A stretch of DNA of 64,000 nt, from positions 62,001 to 126,000 of the forward strand of contig CABZCN010000001.1 in assembly GCA_902524245.1 (NCBI GenBank), read 5' to 3'. This DNA comes from an uncultured Alphaproteobacteria bacterium (GTDB taxonomy: Bacteria; Pseudomonadota; Alphaproteobacteria; HIMB59). Shown piece after piece: positions 1 to 7,855 of this stretch (the stretch's first letter is position 1; each line of letters opens with the position of its first letter). Under the pieces are notes generated by a model. It had not been told where the DNA came from. It did no database searches and saw nothing but the letters and a program-made list of their open reading frames with translations. Made by a program: the position numbers and the translations under genes.

Positions 1-768
1 GTATACAGTGTGGACTCCTAAAAAAGGTTGGTCTAAATTTGGCACTGGATAAATTAATCTATTTGGAATTTCATTTTTATCTCCAAAACTAATTTTCCAA
101 TATTTACCTTTAAAAGGTAAAGATGTGTATCTAGTTTTTAAATTTGATTTATTTGCCAAATAGTCTGCATGTAAACCTGCAGAGTTTATAATAAGATCAA
201 AATTATGAATTTTATTATTTGATATAATAGTTGTATTATCAGATGAAATTGAGTCCACTTTTGTATCGTATTTAATTATCACGCCTTTTTTTTTTAAAAT
301 TTCAATCAATTTGTTTGATACCTCTTTTGGATCAGCTATGGCTGTTTCTTTAATAAAAAGAGCATCATTAAATAAGGGATTGCAGTTTGGCTCTATTTTT
401 AAAATCTCATCGAAACTATTTAACTTGATTGTTTCGACTCCTACCTCCTTCGATCTCTCATACAATAAGTTAAGTGTTTCGATATCTTTTTTTGTTTTTG
501 GAAGTAATAACTTTCCACAATTATTGATATAAAGATTGTTCTCACTAATAAATTTTTTCATTAACTTTGAACCTCTGATGCAGAGAGTTGACCTTAAAGT
601 TTTAGGTTGATAGTAGATTCCAGAGTGAATAACACCGCTATTTCTTCCAGTTCCATGTGATAGTGAGTCTCTCTCTTTCTCAAAAATAGTAATGTCGATA
701 TTTTCTTTACTTAAGGTATATGCGATTGTGAGACCCACAATGCCCGACCCAATGATAGCAACTTTCAT
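1..768 (-). CDS. lhgO: L-2-hydroxyglutarate oxidase family FAD enzyme (partial, C-terminus beyond window)
   Basis: Translating the minus strand from the ATG at 766-768 gives an open frame of 256 codons that runs off the left edge, so the C-terminal part is missing. The N-terminus is a dinucleotide-binding fold: GSGIVG at residues 7-12 with an acidic residue at the end of the second strand (E30). HSGIYY follows at about 48-53. These features are typical of LhgO/YgaF flavoproteins of the DAO family, which oxidise L-2-hydroxyglutarate to 2-oxoglutarate and pass electrons to the quinone pool. The start codon directly abuts the stop codon of the thioesterase gene upstream, so the two are probably co-transcribed. 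Another DAO-family hydroxyacid oxidase is possible. Confidence 0.8.
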   Translation of the reverse strand, partial: MKVAIIGSGIVGLTIAYTLSKENIDITIFEKERDSLSHGTGRNSGVIHSGIYYQPKTLRSTLCIRGSKLMKKFISENNLYINNCGKLLLPKTKKDIETLNLLYERSKEVGVETIKLNSFDEILKIEPNCNPLFNDALFIKETAIADPKEVSNKLIEILKKKGVIIKYDTKVDSISSDNTTIISNNKIHNFDLIINSAGLHADYLANKSNLKTRYTSLPFKGKYWKISFGDKNEIPNRLIYPVPNLDQPFLGVHTVY

Positions 769-1236
769 TTACTTTTTTAATTTATCTAAAAGGTAAAATT
801 CTATTGGTGAAAATTGATTTTTATTTTCAGCGATGAAATCATCTACTAACTTTAATTTATGGTCTTCCATTTCAATAACTTTGCGGATACTTAAGTCAAC
901 ATAAAGAGAGCAAACTTCAGATGTAGCTGCTCTAAAATTCCCACTTTTACTCACAATTTCCAATTGATATACAAATCTTTTTTTATCACGGTCTAAGAAT
1001 AGTAAGTTTATATCAACTTCATCTCCCTCTTTAACCTCTTGAATATATTTAGTGTGAGATTCCACAGCAAATGTTGATCTTTTCTCATTTTTGGCTGACT
1101 CCCCTCCCATTTGAAATCTATCAAGCAGCACATCCCATCCTTGATCGAATAAGTGGATATAAAAGGCTAAATTCATATGACCATTATAGTCTGTCCAATC
1201 TGAAATAATTTTTTCTGTTCTAAGGTAAATTGACAT
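769..1236 (-). CDS. acyl-CoA thioesterase, hotdog fold
   Basis: A 155-residue protein of single-hotdog-domain size. The N-terminal motif DYNGHMN (residues 16-22) sits where 4-hydroxybenzoyl-CoA-type thioesterases carry their active-site loop, followed by the long hydrophobic helix FYIHLFDQGWDVLLD. It probably hydrolyses a short or polar acyl-CoA in the cytoplasm. The motif resembles the betainyl-CoA thioesterases of carnitine catabolism, but no carnitine dehydrogenase is seen here, so the substrate is open. It is directly followed by the LhgO-type oxidase with no gap, and is divergent from a beta-hydroxyacid dehydrogenase across a 79-base gap. Confidence 0.75.
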   Translation of the reverse strand: MSIYLRTEKIISDWTDYNGHMNLAFYIHLFDQGWDVLLDRFQMGGESAKNEKRSTFAVESHTKYIQEVKEGDEVDINLLFLDRDKKRFVYQLEIVSKSGNFRAATSEVCSLYVDLSIRKVIEMEDHKLKLVDDFIAENKNQFSPIEFYLLDKLKK

Positions 1237-1305
1237 TATCTAATTTTATAAGAATTATTTAATATTAACATTGAAAAATAAAGTAATAGTATTTTATTAA
1301 ATAAA

Positions 1306-1310
1306 GGGGG
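1306..1310 (+). promoter_or_regulatory. ribosome binding site deciding the start at 1316
   Basis: A run of five G in otherwise A/T sequence, five bases before the ATG at 1316 and only two before the GTG at 1313. This favours the ATG as the start of the dehydrogenase. Confidence 0.6.
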
Positions 1311-1315
1311 TAGTG

Positions 1316-2257
1316 ATGAAAATAGGTTTTGTTGGACTTGGTAATGTGGGAGGAAAACTAGCAAATAATCTTCTTGAAAATAATTTTCAAATATCAGTTT
1401 TAGATAAAAATCACATATTAATGGAGGAGTTTAATTTAAAGGGTGCTAAGACAGCTAAATCAATAAAAGATCTTGTGATGAATTCTGATATTTTAATAAC
1501 TTGTCTTCCCTCTCCCAAGATATGTGCAGAAGTTTTAGAGTCCAAAGATGGTATTATTGATACTATACAAAAAGGTCAAATTTGGATTGAGATGAGCACA
1601 ACTGAAGATGAACAACTAAAAAAACATGCTTCATTAATTCAGCAAAAAAATGCAATAGCTTTAGAAGCTCCTGTAAGTGGGGGTTGTCATAGGGCAGCAA
1701 CTGGTAACATTTCTATTTTTGTTGGAGGAAGTAGAGAGGGATTTGATAAAGCAATGCCAGTATTAAAATGTCTTGGTAGAAAAATTTTGTATACTGGAGA
1801 CTTTGGAAGTGCATCTATTCTTAAAGTTATTACAAATTATTTAGCTACTGTTCACTTAGTTGCATTGGGAGAAGCTTGGACTATTGCTAGTAAATCAAAT
1901 ATTGATTTGAACAAAACATATAAGGGAATTGCAGCTTCTTCAGGTAACTCATTTGTCCATGAAACTGAGAGTCAGGTTATATTAAACGGGTCGTACAATA
2001 TAAATTTTACAATGGACTTAGTTGAGAAAGATGTAGGACTTTTTCAAGATCTCGCCTCAAAACTTGGAATTGAACTAGAAATATCACCTTTAGTTCTTGA
2101 TATTATTAAAGATGCAAGAAAGACTTTTGGTGATCGTGCATGGTCCTCAATGGTCGTAAAAAGGCTTGAAAATAAATACAATACTGCATTTAGAGCTGAG
2201 GGGTATCCTGAGGAATTGATTGATTTAGAGGAAAAAAGTCTTGGTTATGAGATATGA
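1316..2257 (+). CDS. NAD(P)-dependent beta-hydroxyacid dehydrogenase (3-hydroxyisobutyrate dehydrogenase family)
   Basis: A 313-residue oxidoreductase with an N-terminal Rossmann motif GLGNVG (7-12), the family substrate loop EAPVSGG (117-123) and the conserved catalytic lysine in LKVITNYL (K170). The family oxidises or reduces 3-hydroxyisobutyrate, tartronate semialdehyde, glyoxylate or related acids. The substrate here is not determined. The ATG at 1316 is preferred over the GTG at 1313 because the ribosome binding site GGGGG at 1306-1310 is then five bases upstream. It is followed 29 bases later by a BASS-type transporter on the same strand, which suggests uptake and oxidation of one organic acid. 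Confidence 0.85.
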   Translation: MKIGFVGLGNVGGKLANNLLENNFQISVLDKNHILMEEFNLKGAKTAKSIKDLVMNSDILITCLPSPKICAEVLESKDGIIDTIQKGQIWIEMSTTEDEQLKKHASLIQQKNAIALEAPVSGGCHRAATGNISIFVGGSREGFDKAMPVLKCLGRKILYTGDFGSASILKVITNYLATVHLVALGEAWTIASKSNIDLNKTYKGIAASSGNSFVHETESQVILNGSYNINFTMDLVEKDVGLFQDLASKLGIELEISPLVLDIIKDARKTFGDRAWSSMVVKRLENKYNTAFRAEGYPEELIDLEEKSLGYEI

Positions 2258-2286
2258 TTATTTTGAGTTTTTGTTAGTATTTATCT

Positions 2287-3132
2287 ATGAATTTCATAAC
2301 TGATGTAATTCTACCTTTAGCCTTAGCTTTTATTATGTTCACTCTAGGCTTGGGTTTGACATTTTCAGATTTCGCAAGAGTAATAAAAACACCTAAAAAT
2401 TTTATTATAGGATTAATTAGCCAATTAATTTTTCTTCCAATAGTTGCTTTAATAATTGTTTTTGTTTGGCCACTTCAACCTGAATTAGCTATAGGTTTAA
2501 TATTAATCGCTGCTGCCCCGGGTGGAGTCACTTCAAATATTCTTACATCTTTTGCCAAAGGAGATATTGCTTTATCAATATCATTAACTGCAGTGATGAG
2601 CCTTTTAAGTGTAATTTCTGTGCCATTAGTTTTGGGGATATCAATGGGATTAATTTCTGACAATTCTTTAGGTTCTATCTCACTAACAGGAATAGCTATA
2701 AGTATGTTTTTGATAGTGACATTACCTGTTTTAATTGGAATGACCTTCAGAGCTGGCCTGTCCTTTTTAACAAAGAGAATTGAAAAGTTTGCTAAAATAC
2801 TTTCAACAGCTTTATTTGTTTTAGTTTTGATTGGAGCTATTTTAGCTGAGAGAGAAAATTTAATTGAGTATTTTGCTCAAACTGGATTGGTAGTTCTTTC
2901 CCTCAATTTATTAATGATGATAATTGCTTTTTATTGGGCAAAGTTTTTTGGGACAGGAACCTCACAACAAAAAGCTATTTCAATAGAGTGTGGTCTTCAA
3001 AACGGAACTTTAGCTATTTTTGTAGGCACAAGTGTTTTTGGTGGGGGTCTATATATAATTCCTGCTGCTACTTATAGCGTAATAATGTACTTAACATCTT
3101 TAATTTTTATTTATTTTATAAGAAATCGCTAA
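2287..3132 (+). CDS. bile acid:sodium symporter (BASS) family transporter
   Basis: A 281-residue, very hydrophobic protein with about nine membrane segments. The stretch AAPGGVTSN (residues 75-83) followed by LT..AKGD.ALSIS is the characteristic crossover region of the SBF/BASS family, in which sodium drives uptake of organic anions such as bile acids, pyruvate or other oxo- and hydroxyacids. It lies just downstream of the beta-hydroxyacid dehydrogenase and probably shares its transcript. The substrate cannot be read from the sequence; a small organic acid is an inference from the neighbour. Its stop codon overlaps that of the convergent gene by three bases. Confidence 0.85.
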   Translation: MNFITDVILPLALAFIMFTLGLGLTFSDFARVIKTPKNFIIGLISQLIFLPIVALIIVFVWPLQPELAIGLILIAAAPGGVTSNILTSFAKGDIALSISLTAVMSLLSVISVPLVLGISMGLISDNSLGSISLTGIAISMFLIVTLPVLIGMTFRAGLSFLTKRIEKFAKILSTALFVLVLIGAILAERENLIEYFAQTGLVVLSLNLLMMIIAFYWAKFFGTGTSQQKAISIECGLQNGTLAIFVGTSVFGGGLYIIPAATYSVIMYLTSLIFIYFIRNR

Positions 3133-3536
3133 ATATAAATCTTATCTGCTAATCCAAAACAAAGAATAGCCCAACCTATTGCAAGTCCTCCCGTTGATAG
3201 CCATCCCTCTCTTGAATATTGGTCAGTTCTTCCTAATTTATCTATCTCACCAGTGTAAAAAGCTGATATTGCTATTATGGTCATGATTATAAACATAAAA
3301 TTAAAGAATGCCCATGTAGCCTCTGTACCTCTAAATAAAATATATAACTGCATTAAAACTGCACCTACAATTACTGCTCCAGCAAACCTTGCAAAAAATG
3401 CGGCTGTTACATCAATTCCATATTTGCTTATGAAGTTTTTGGTATTAAACAAACAGTTATAACCGTAAAAAGCATTCATTACTAAAATAATTAAAAAAAT
3501 TACTAAATAAAATATGCCATTGAAATTTTCGATCAT
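3129..3536 (-). CDS. small integral membrane protein, unknown function
   Basis: A 135-residue protein with four predicted membrane helices, at about residues 7-27, 45-65, 76-93 and 112-130, separated by short polar loops (for example TGEIDKLGRTDQYSREG before the last helix). I do not recognise a named family and see no catalytic motif. It is a single gene, convergent with the BASS transporter and divergent from the DsbA-type gene. The composition and length look like a genuine conserved membrane protein rather than a chance frame. Confidence 0.7.
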   Translation of the reverse strand: MIENFNGIFYLVIFLIILVMNAFYGYNCLFNTKNFISKYGIDVTAAFFARFAGAVIVGAVLMQLYILFRGTEATWAFFNFMFIIMTIIAISAFYTGEIDKLGRTDQYSREGWLSTGGLAIGWAILCFGLADKIYI

Positions 3537-3585
3537 ATGATTCTCCCTATATGACTTATTATATCAAAAATAAAAATTGTTGACT

Positions 3586-3594
3586 TGGTATAAT
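3586..3594 (+). promoter_or_regulatory. candidate extended -10 promoter for the DsbA/FrnE-type gene
   Basis: TGGTATAAT at 3586-3594 is a perfect -10 hexamer (TATAAT) with the TGn extension. No convincing -35 box lies 17 bases upstream, as expected for an extended -10 promoter. A start near 3601 would leave a leader of about 43-49 bases before the coding region. This rests on sequence match only. Confidence 0.4.
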
Positions 3595-3643
3595 CAAAAA
3601 AAAGTAGTATTTAATATGTTTTTTTTTCATGACTGTTATAAAT

Positions 3644-4285
3644 ATGCTTATGATTGAGTTAGATATTTTCTCAGATACAGTCTGTCCTTGGTGTTACATT
3701 GGAAAGAAAAGATTAGAAAATGCTCTAAACAAATATAAAAATCTAAAAATAAAACAAACCTGGAGGCCTTTCCAATTAAATCCCGGAATGCCGCCTGACG
3801 GAATGGATAGACAAGAGTATTTAATTTCAAAATTTGGAAGTTCAGATGCTGCAAAGACGGTTTATGAAAATATTTATGAAGAGGGAGTTAAGGAGGGAAT
3901 AAACTTTAATTTTGACTTAATTGAAGTGACACCTAACTCATTTAATTCACATAGACTTTTAGCATTAGCATACAATGCAAATATACAAGAAAAAGTTTTA
4001 GATGATTTATTTGAGTCATACTTTTTGCATGGTAAAGATATCGGAGATCCAAATATATTATTACAAATAGCCATAAAGCATAATATTGATGCTGAGGAAT
4101 TTAAAAGTTACCTCTCTGATCAAGAGAATATTGAGCCTCTTGCAAATGAGGAAATACAAGCCAAAAAAATGGGTATAAACAGTATACCAACCTTTATAGT
4201 AAACAAACAAATTGTAATAAATGGTGCTCAGACATCTGAAAATTTTGAATTAATATTTGAAAAATTAAAAGCTAGAATAAATTGA
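3644..4285 (+). CDS. DsbA family oxidoreductase, FrnE/2-hydroxychromene-2-carboxylate isomerase type
   Basis: About 213 residues with the thioredoxin-fold active site CPWC (residues 14-17, in DTVCPWCYIGK) and the cis-proline loop region GINSIPTF near the C-terminus. FrnE-like proteins are cytoplasmic DsbA-like thiol oxidoreductases or isomerases; no signal peptide is present. The frame extends to an ATG at 3629, but homologues normally begin a few residues before the beta strand IELDIFSD, so 3644 or 3650 is more likely. No ribosome binding site settles the choice. The stop overlaps the ATG of the next gene (TGATG), implying translational coupling. Confidence 0.85.
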   Translation: MLMIELDIFSDTVCPWCYIGKKRLENALNKYKNLKIKQTWRPFQLNPGMPPDGMDRQEYLISKFGSSDAAKTVYENIYEEGVKEGINFNFDLIEVTPNSFNSHRLLALAYNANIQEKVLDDLFESYFLHGKDIGDPNILLQIAIKHNIDAEEFKSYLSDQENIEPLANEEIQAKKMGINSIPTFIVNKQIVINGAQTSENFELIFEKLKARIN

Positions 4286-5067
4286 TGCATAAAGATTTAG
4301 ATAAATATATTAATTTTGCAAAAAAATTTCTAAATAAGTCTGATAAAATTTTAGTAAAAAATTTTAATGCACAGTTGAATATTAATTATAAAAAAGATGA
4401 GTCTCCTGTGACTAAAATTGATAAGAAAATAGAAATTCTTTTTAGAAAAGCAATAAAGGGGCAGTTTCCAGAACACAAAGTTTTAGGGGAAGAATATCAA
4501 AATCAAAATTTAAAAAGTGAGTACTTATGGATAGTTGATCCAATTGATGGCACAAAAAGTTTTATACATGGTAACTTCAATTTTGGAACTCTATTATGTC
4601 TTTCGCATAATGGTAAACCAATTATAGGATTCATTTCGTGTCCTTTATTAAAGAAAAGATGGATGGGAATTAAAAATAAAGGTGCATTTATTAATAACAA
4701 ACGTATTAGAAAGAAAACTTCTAACATTACTCTGAAGAATACAGTTGTAAGCTCATCTGCATTTACTGCTTTCAAAAAAAAAATCAAAGAAAACAAATTG
4801 TTTTATAAATTATCTGAAAAGATTAGATACTATATATTCGGTGGTGATTGTGTGCAGTACGGTTTATTAGCTTCAGGTCGAATATCTATGGTTGTTGAAA
4901 ATAATTTAAAACCTTGGGATTATATGGCTTTAGTAAATATTATCGAAGAGTCAGGTGGCGTAATTACTGATTGGAAAGGTAAAGAATTGGATATTTTTTC
5001 GAATGGGAATGTAGTTGCATCGATTTCAAAAAAAAGCCATGCAGAATTTCTTAAGATTCAAAATTAG
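4285..5067 (+). CDS. hisN: inositol-monophosphatase-family phosphatase, HisN-like (histidinol-phosphatase)
   Basis: A 260-residue Mg2+-dependent phosphatase. Family signatures are all present: GEE (68-70), DPIDGT (85-90, metal ligands D85 and D88) and the C-terminal WDYMAL...ESGG. The sequence KSFIHG...FGTLL after the first motif matches the HisN branch, which dephosphorylates histidinol phosphate in histidine synthesis, better than true inositol monophosphatases or CysQ. The ATG at 4285 overlaps the previous stop codon, so the TTG at 4282 is unlikely to be used. The 3' end overlaps the convergent ArgE-like gene by four bases. Other his genes are not in the window, so the assignment rests on motif resemblance. 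Confidence 0.75.
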   Translation: MHKDLDKYINFAKKFLNKSDKILVKNFNAQLNINYKKDESPVTKIDKKIEILFRKAIKGQFPEHKVLGEEYQNQNLKSEYLWIVDPIDGTKSFIHGNFNFGTLLCLSHNGKPIIGFISCPLLKKRWMGIKNKGAFINNKRIRKKTSNITLKNTVVSSSAFTAFKKKIKENKLFYKLSEKIRYYIFGGDCVQYGLLASGRISMVVENNLKPWDYMALVNIIEESGGVITDWKGKELDIFSNGNVVASISKKSHAEFLKIQN

Positions 5068-6173
5068 CAAATCTCATTAATTAAATATTCATATATTTTT
5101 CTAGATTTAATAATTTCATCCTTTTTCACATATTCATTTGTTTGGTGAGCTTGTTGAGTAATTCCTGGACCTACAATAATATTAAAAGGGTTGTTATAGT
5201 ATTTTTGAAAAGGTGATATGTCTGTAAAATAGTTAGCGAATTTTGGAGTAAAGCTTTTTTTATTCAATTTGCATATATGCTTAAGTAAGTTTAAGTTTTG
5301 TTGGTTTTTCCACTTTTCATTGTAGACCATATCTAGATTTACAATTTCTTTAAGTTTTACATTTTTACTTTTAAAAATTTTTTTTATTTCTTTTAAATAA
5401 AGATAATTGGACTCAACTGTTCTAATATCAATTGAAAATGTTGCTTTATCAGGAACTGAATTAATATTTTGACCTGAAAAGAAAGTCCCAATATTAATTG
5501 TCGATTTTTTCATATAATCGTTTTTATATTTAAAATTATAATTTTTAAGAATATTAATATAATCAATGGCATTATATATTGAATTAATTCCATATTGTGG
5601 AGAGGAACCATGAGAGGTTTTGCCTGATACCGATGCTTCTAGCCATAAGACACCTTTATGTCCTAATAAGGGATAATTATCTGTCGGTTCTCCTGAAATT
5701 ATTACACTAATTTTTTCTTTTTTTAACTTTTTAGCTAATAGTTTTGAACCTTCACATCCTGTTTCTTCACCAGATACTAATGCTAAAATAATATTTTTAT
5801 TTTTAAAATTATAATCTTTACGATTTAGAATAGCTGCACACATTGAAGCCACAGCAGATTTCATATCTGTGGAACCCCTTCCATAAATTTTACCGTTTAA
5901 TTCTCTGGCTCCGATAGGGTCATACTTCCATTTTAATTGACCAAATGGCACAGTATCTAAATGCCCAATAAAAAGAACATTATCTTTAATACTATTATTC
6001 CCAATTTTTATGACTAAATTAGGTCTATTTTTATTTAAAGGATATTTTTTATACTTGATTTTTTTTTTATTTAATAAAGTCTCAACAAAATCAAAAACAT
6101 CTTTTTCAAATTTTCCAGGATTGGTTGAATTAATTTTTATAAGATTTTTGGTTAGTTTAATTTCATCAATCAT
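5064..6173 (-). CDS. M20 family metallopeptidase, ArgE/DapE-like deacylase
   Basis: A 369-residue di-zinc hydrolase. Metal and catalytic residues are in place: H71 and D73 (GHLDTVP), D103 (GRGSTDMK), the E136/E137 pair (SGEETG), a fourth ligand region GEPTD (161-165), the lid-domain GKTSHGS (184-190) and a late histidine in QQAHQTNE. ArgE-type enzymes remove acetyl or succinyl groups from amino acids. As last gene of the nine-gene transporter operon (ATGA overlap with the dehydrogenase gene) it is more likely a catabolic deacylase than part of arginine synthesis. Confident on family, not on substrate. Confidence 0.8.
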   Translation of the reverse strand: MIDEIKLTKNLIKINSTNPGKFEKDVFDFVETLLNKKKIKYKKYPLNKNRPNLVIKIGNNSIKDNVLFIGHLDTVPFGQLKWKYDPIGARELNGKIYGRGSTDMKSAVASMCAAILNRKDYNFKNKNIILALVSGEETGCEGSKLLAKKLKKEKISVIISGEPTDNYPLLGHKGVLWLEASVSGKTSHGSSPQYGINSIYNAIDYINILKNYNFKYKNDYMKKSTINIGTFFSGQNINSVPDKATFSIDIRTVESNYLYLKEIKKIFKSKNVKLKEIVNLDMVYNEKWKNQQNLNLLKHICKLNKKSFTPKFANYFTDISPFQKYYNNPFNIIVGPGITQQAHQTNEYVKKDEIIKSRKIYEYLINEIC

Positions 6174-6916
6174 ACCATAACCTCACCCCCATTAGGTGAG
6201 AGTGTAGCGCCACAATAAAAACTTCCTTCCTCAGAAGCTAAAAGTAATGCTGTTGGAGCTATTTCTTCAGGCTGAGCAAATCTTTTCATAGGTATAATTT
6301 CTTTGGCTTGATCTAAAACATTTTGATCTATTCCATCTAACAAAGCAGTTTGTGCTACACCTGGGGCTATATTATTGACTAAAATATTATGATTTATAGC
6401 TTCTAAAGATAAAGCTCGAGTAAATGAAAAAATTCCGCCTTTAGCTGCACAGTAATCTGTTCTGTTTGGGCCACCTGAAAATACAAGTTGTGAGGAAATA
6501 TTAATAATCCTACCAAATTTGTTTTTCTTCATTATTTTATAACAATTTTGAGTTAAAAAAAATGTGCTCTTTAAATGAACATTCAATGTTTCATCAAATT
6601 CACTTTCAGTAGCCTCCTCAAATGGCCTTGCATAAATAATTCCAGCATTATTAACTAAAATATCCGGTTCTCCAATTGATTGTAAAGATTTTTGAAAAAA
6701 ATCATCACAATTATCTTTTTTTCCAATATCAATATTTTGATTGAAACATTTTCTACCGTAACCATTTATTTTTTCCATAACTAAATTTGCTTTTGTGTCA
6801 TCTTTAAAATGGCAAAATGAAATATCAGCGCCTTCTTTAGCAAACAAAGTAGCTATAGCAGCACCAATACCACTAGAACCACCAGTTACAAATGCTTTTT
6901 TGTTTTTAAGTTTCAT
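6170..6916 (-). CDS. short-chain dehydrogenase/reductase (SDR), FabG-like
   Basis: A 248-residue classical SDR with cofactor motif TGGSSGIG (11-18), NNAG (89-92) and the catalytic residues N113, S142, Y155 and K159 (YCAAK). The absence of a basic residue just after the glycine motif and the hydrophobic end of the second strand do not clearly settle NAD versus NADP. It oxidises or reduces a hydroxyl or keto group on an unknown substrate. It abuts the kinase-like gene upstream with no gap and overlaps the ArgE-like gene downstream by four bases, so it belongs to the transporter operon rather than to fatty acid synthesis. Confidence 0.85.
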   Translation of the reverse strand: MKLKNKKAFVTGGSSGIGAAIATLFAKEGADISFCHFKDDTKANLVMEKINGYGRKCFNQNIDIGKKDNCDDFFQKSLQSIGEPDILVNNAGIIYARPFEEATESEFDETLNVHLKSTFFLTQNCYKIMKKNKFGRIINISSQLVFSGGPNRTDYCAAKGGIFSFTRALSLEAINHNILVNNIAPGVAQTALLDGIDQNVLDQAKEIIPMKRFAQPEEIAPTALLLASEEGSFYCGATLSPNGGEVMV

Positions 6917-7855
6917 TTAATTAATCCTTTCTAATGATTTGTTCCAATTATCACTTATTATAAAACTCCTAGCACGAAGATACTTAAGAGCACCATATTT
7001 GTAGAAATCAAAATCTAATGCGGATAGTTTATCTTGAATAAAAGCCCAACTAGCCCATTTAATGTCAGCAATTGCTTTGTAAATATATATTTTTGACTTT
7101 ATGGTTTCATTAGAGGTACCAAAATATTGTTTTAAAAGTTCCTCCTCTATATCATCGGTAAAAAACATCTCTCCAAAAAATACTGCTAGATCATAAAATC
7201 TATCTCCTTGAAAAGAATACTCAAAATCAACCATTTTTAATTCACCAGTTTTTGAAAAAAGAAAATTTCCTGCTATTGGATCGTGAAAGCATGGAACTAA
7301 ATCTAGACCAGCTTTTAGAAGTATTTCCTTAGCAACATTAAAATTGTATTTCAAGAATTCAAAATCACTTGGAATTTCACATTTGAACTCACTTAATTGT
7401 TTAAAATGATCCTCGACTAAATCTATACCACTTTTTACAATAGAGAGATTTCCAGCCGAATGAAATTTTTTATATCCTTCTAAAACCTTTTTCGCTGTAT
7501 CTAAATTTTCAAATGAGGAATTAGTACAAGTAGTATGGTCGTGTAAAAAATCATAAATTTCAACACCAAATTCACTCAAAAAATCATAAACTACTGGCCC
7601 AAGACCAATTTTAGCTGCAAGAGAATTTGCTTCTAAAGAAGCTTTTCTGTCTATAAATATCTCAGTGCCAACACCAGGAACCTTAATAAAATACTCTTTA
7701 TTATTATCTTTGTTTAAAACACGCCAATTGAGATTTGTAATACCTCCCCCTACAGGTTCGTAATATAGACTGCCTTTGTCCCAGTCGCTAATTTTAGTTA
7801 AATAATCTTCTAACTGTTTTTCATCATCCGTACTATGGGTACCTATTGCTTTCAT
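6917..7855 (-). CDS. choline/ethanolamine-kinase-like phosphotransferase (paralogue A)
   Basis: A 312-residue protein of the APH/choline kinase fold. It has a glycine-rich nucleotide loop GGGITN (36-41), the catalytic loop around CFHDPIAGN (189-197) and the metal-binding VDFEYS (D210), followed by YDLA. In most relatives the loop reads HND....N. Here the histidine is replaced by F190, with H191 in the next position, while D192 and N197 are kept, so activity is plausible. It probably phosphorylates a small hydroxyl compound in the cytoplasm. It overlaps the next kinase-like gene by one base. The two proteins have the same length and aligned motifs, so they look like an old tandem duplication. 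Confidence 0.75.
   Translation of the reverse strand: MKAIGTHSTDDEKQLEDYLTKISDWDKGSLYYEPVGGGITNLNWRVLNKDNNKEYFIKVPGVGTEIFIDRKASLEANSLAAKIGLGPVVYDFLSEFGVEIYDFLHDHTTCTNSSFENLDTAKKVLEGYKKFHSAGNLSIVKSGIDLVEDHFKQLSEFKCEIPSDFEFLKYNFNVAKEILLKAGLDLVPCFHDPIAGNFLFSKTGELKMVDFEYSFQGDRFYDLAVFFGEMFFTDDIEEELLKQYFGTSNETIKSKIYIYKAIADIKWASWAFIQDKLSALDFDFYKYGALKYLRARSFIISDNWNKSLERIN

Noticed and set aside
311-532. Open frame of 73 codons on the plus strand
   Set aside because: It lies antisense inside the LhgO-type oxidase, which has clear family motifs, and has no similarity pattern of its own.
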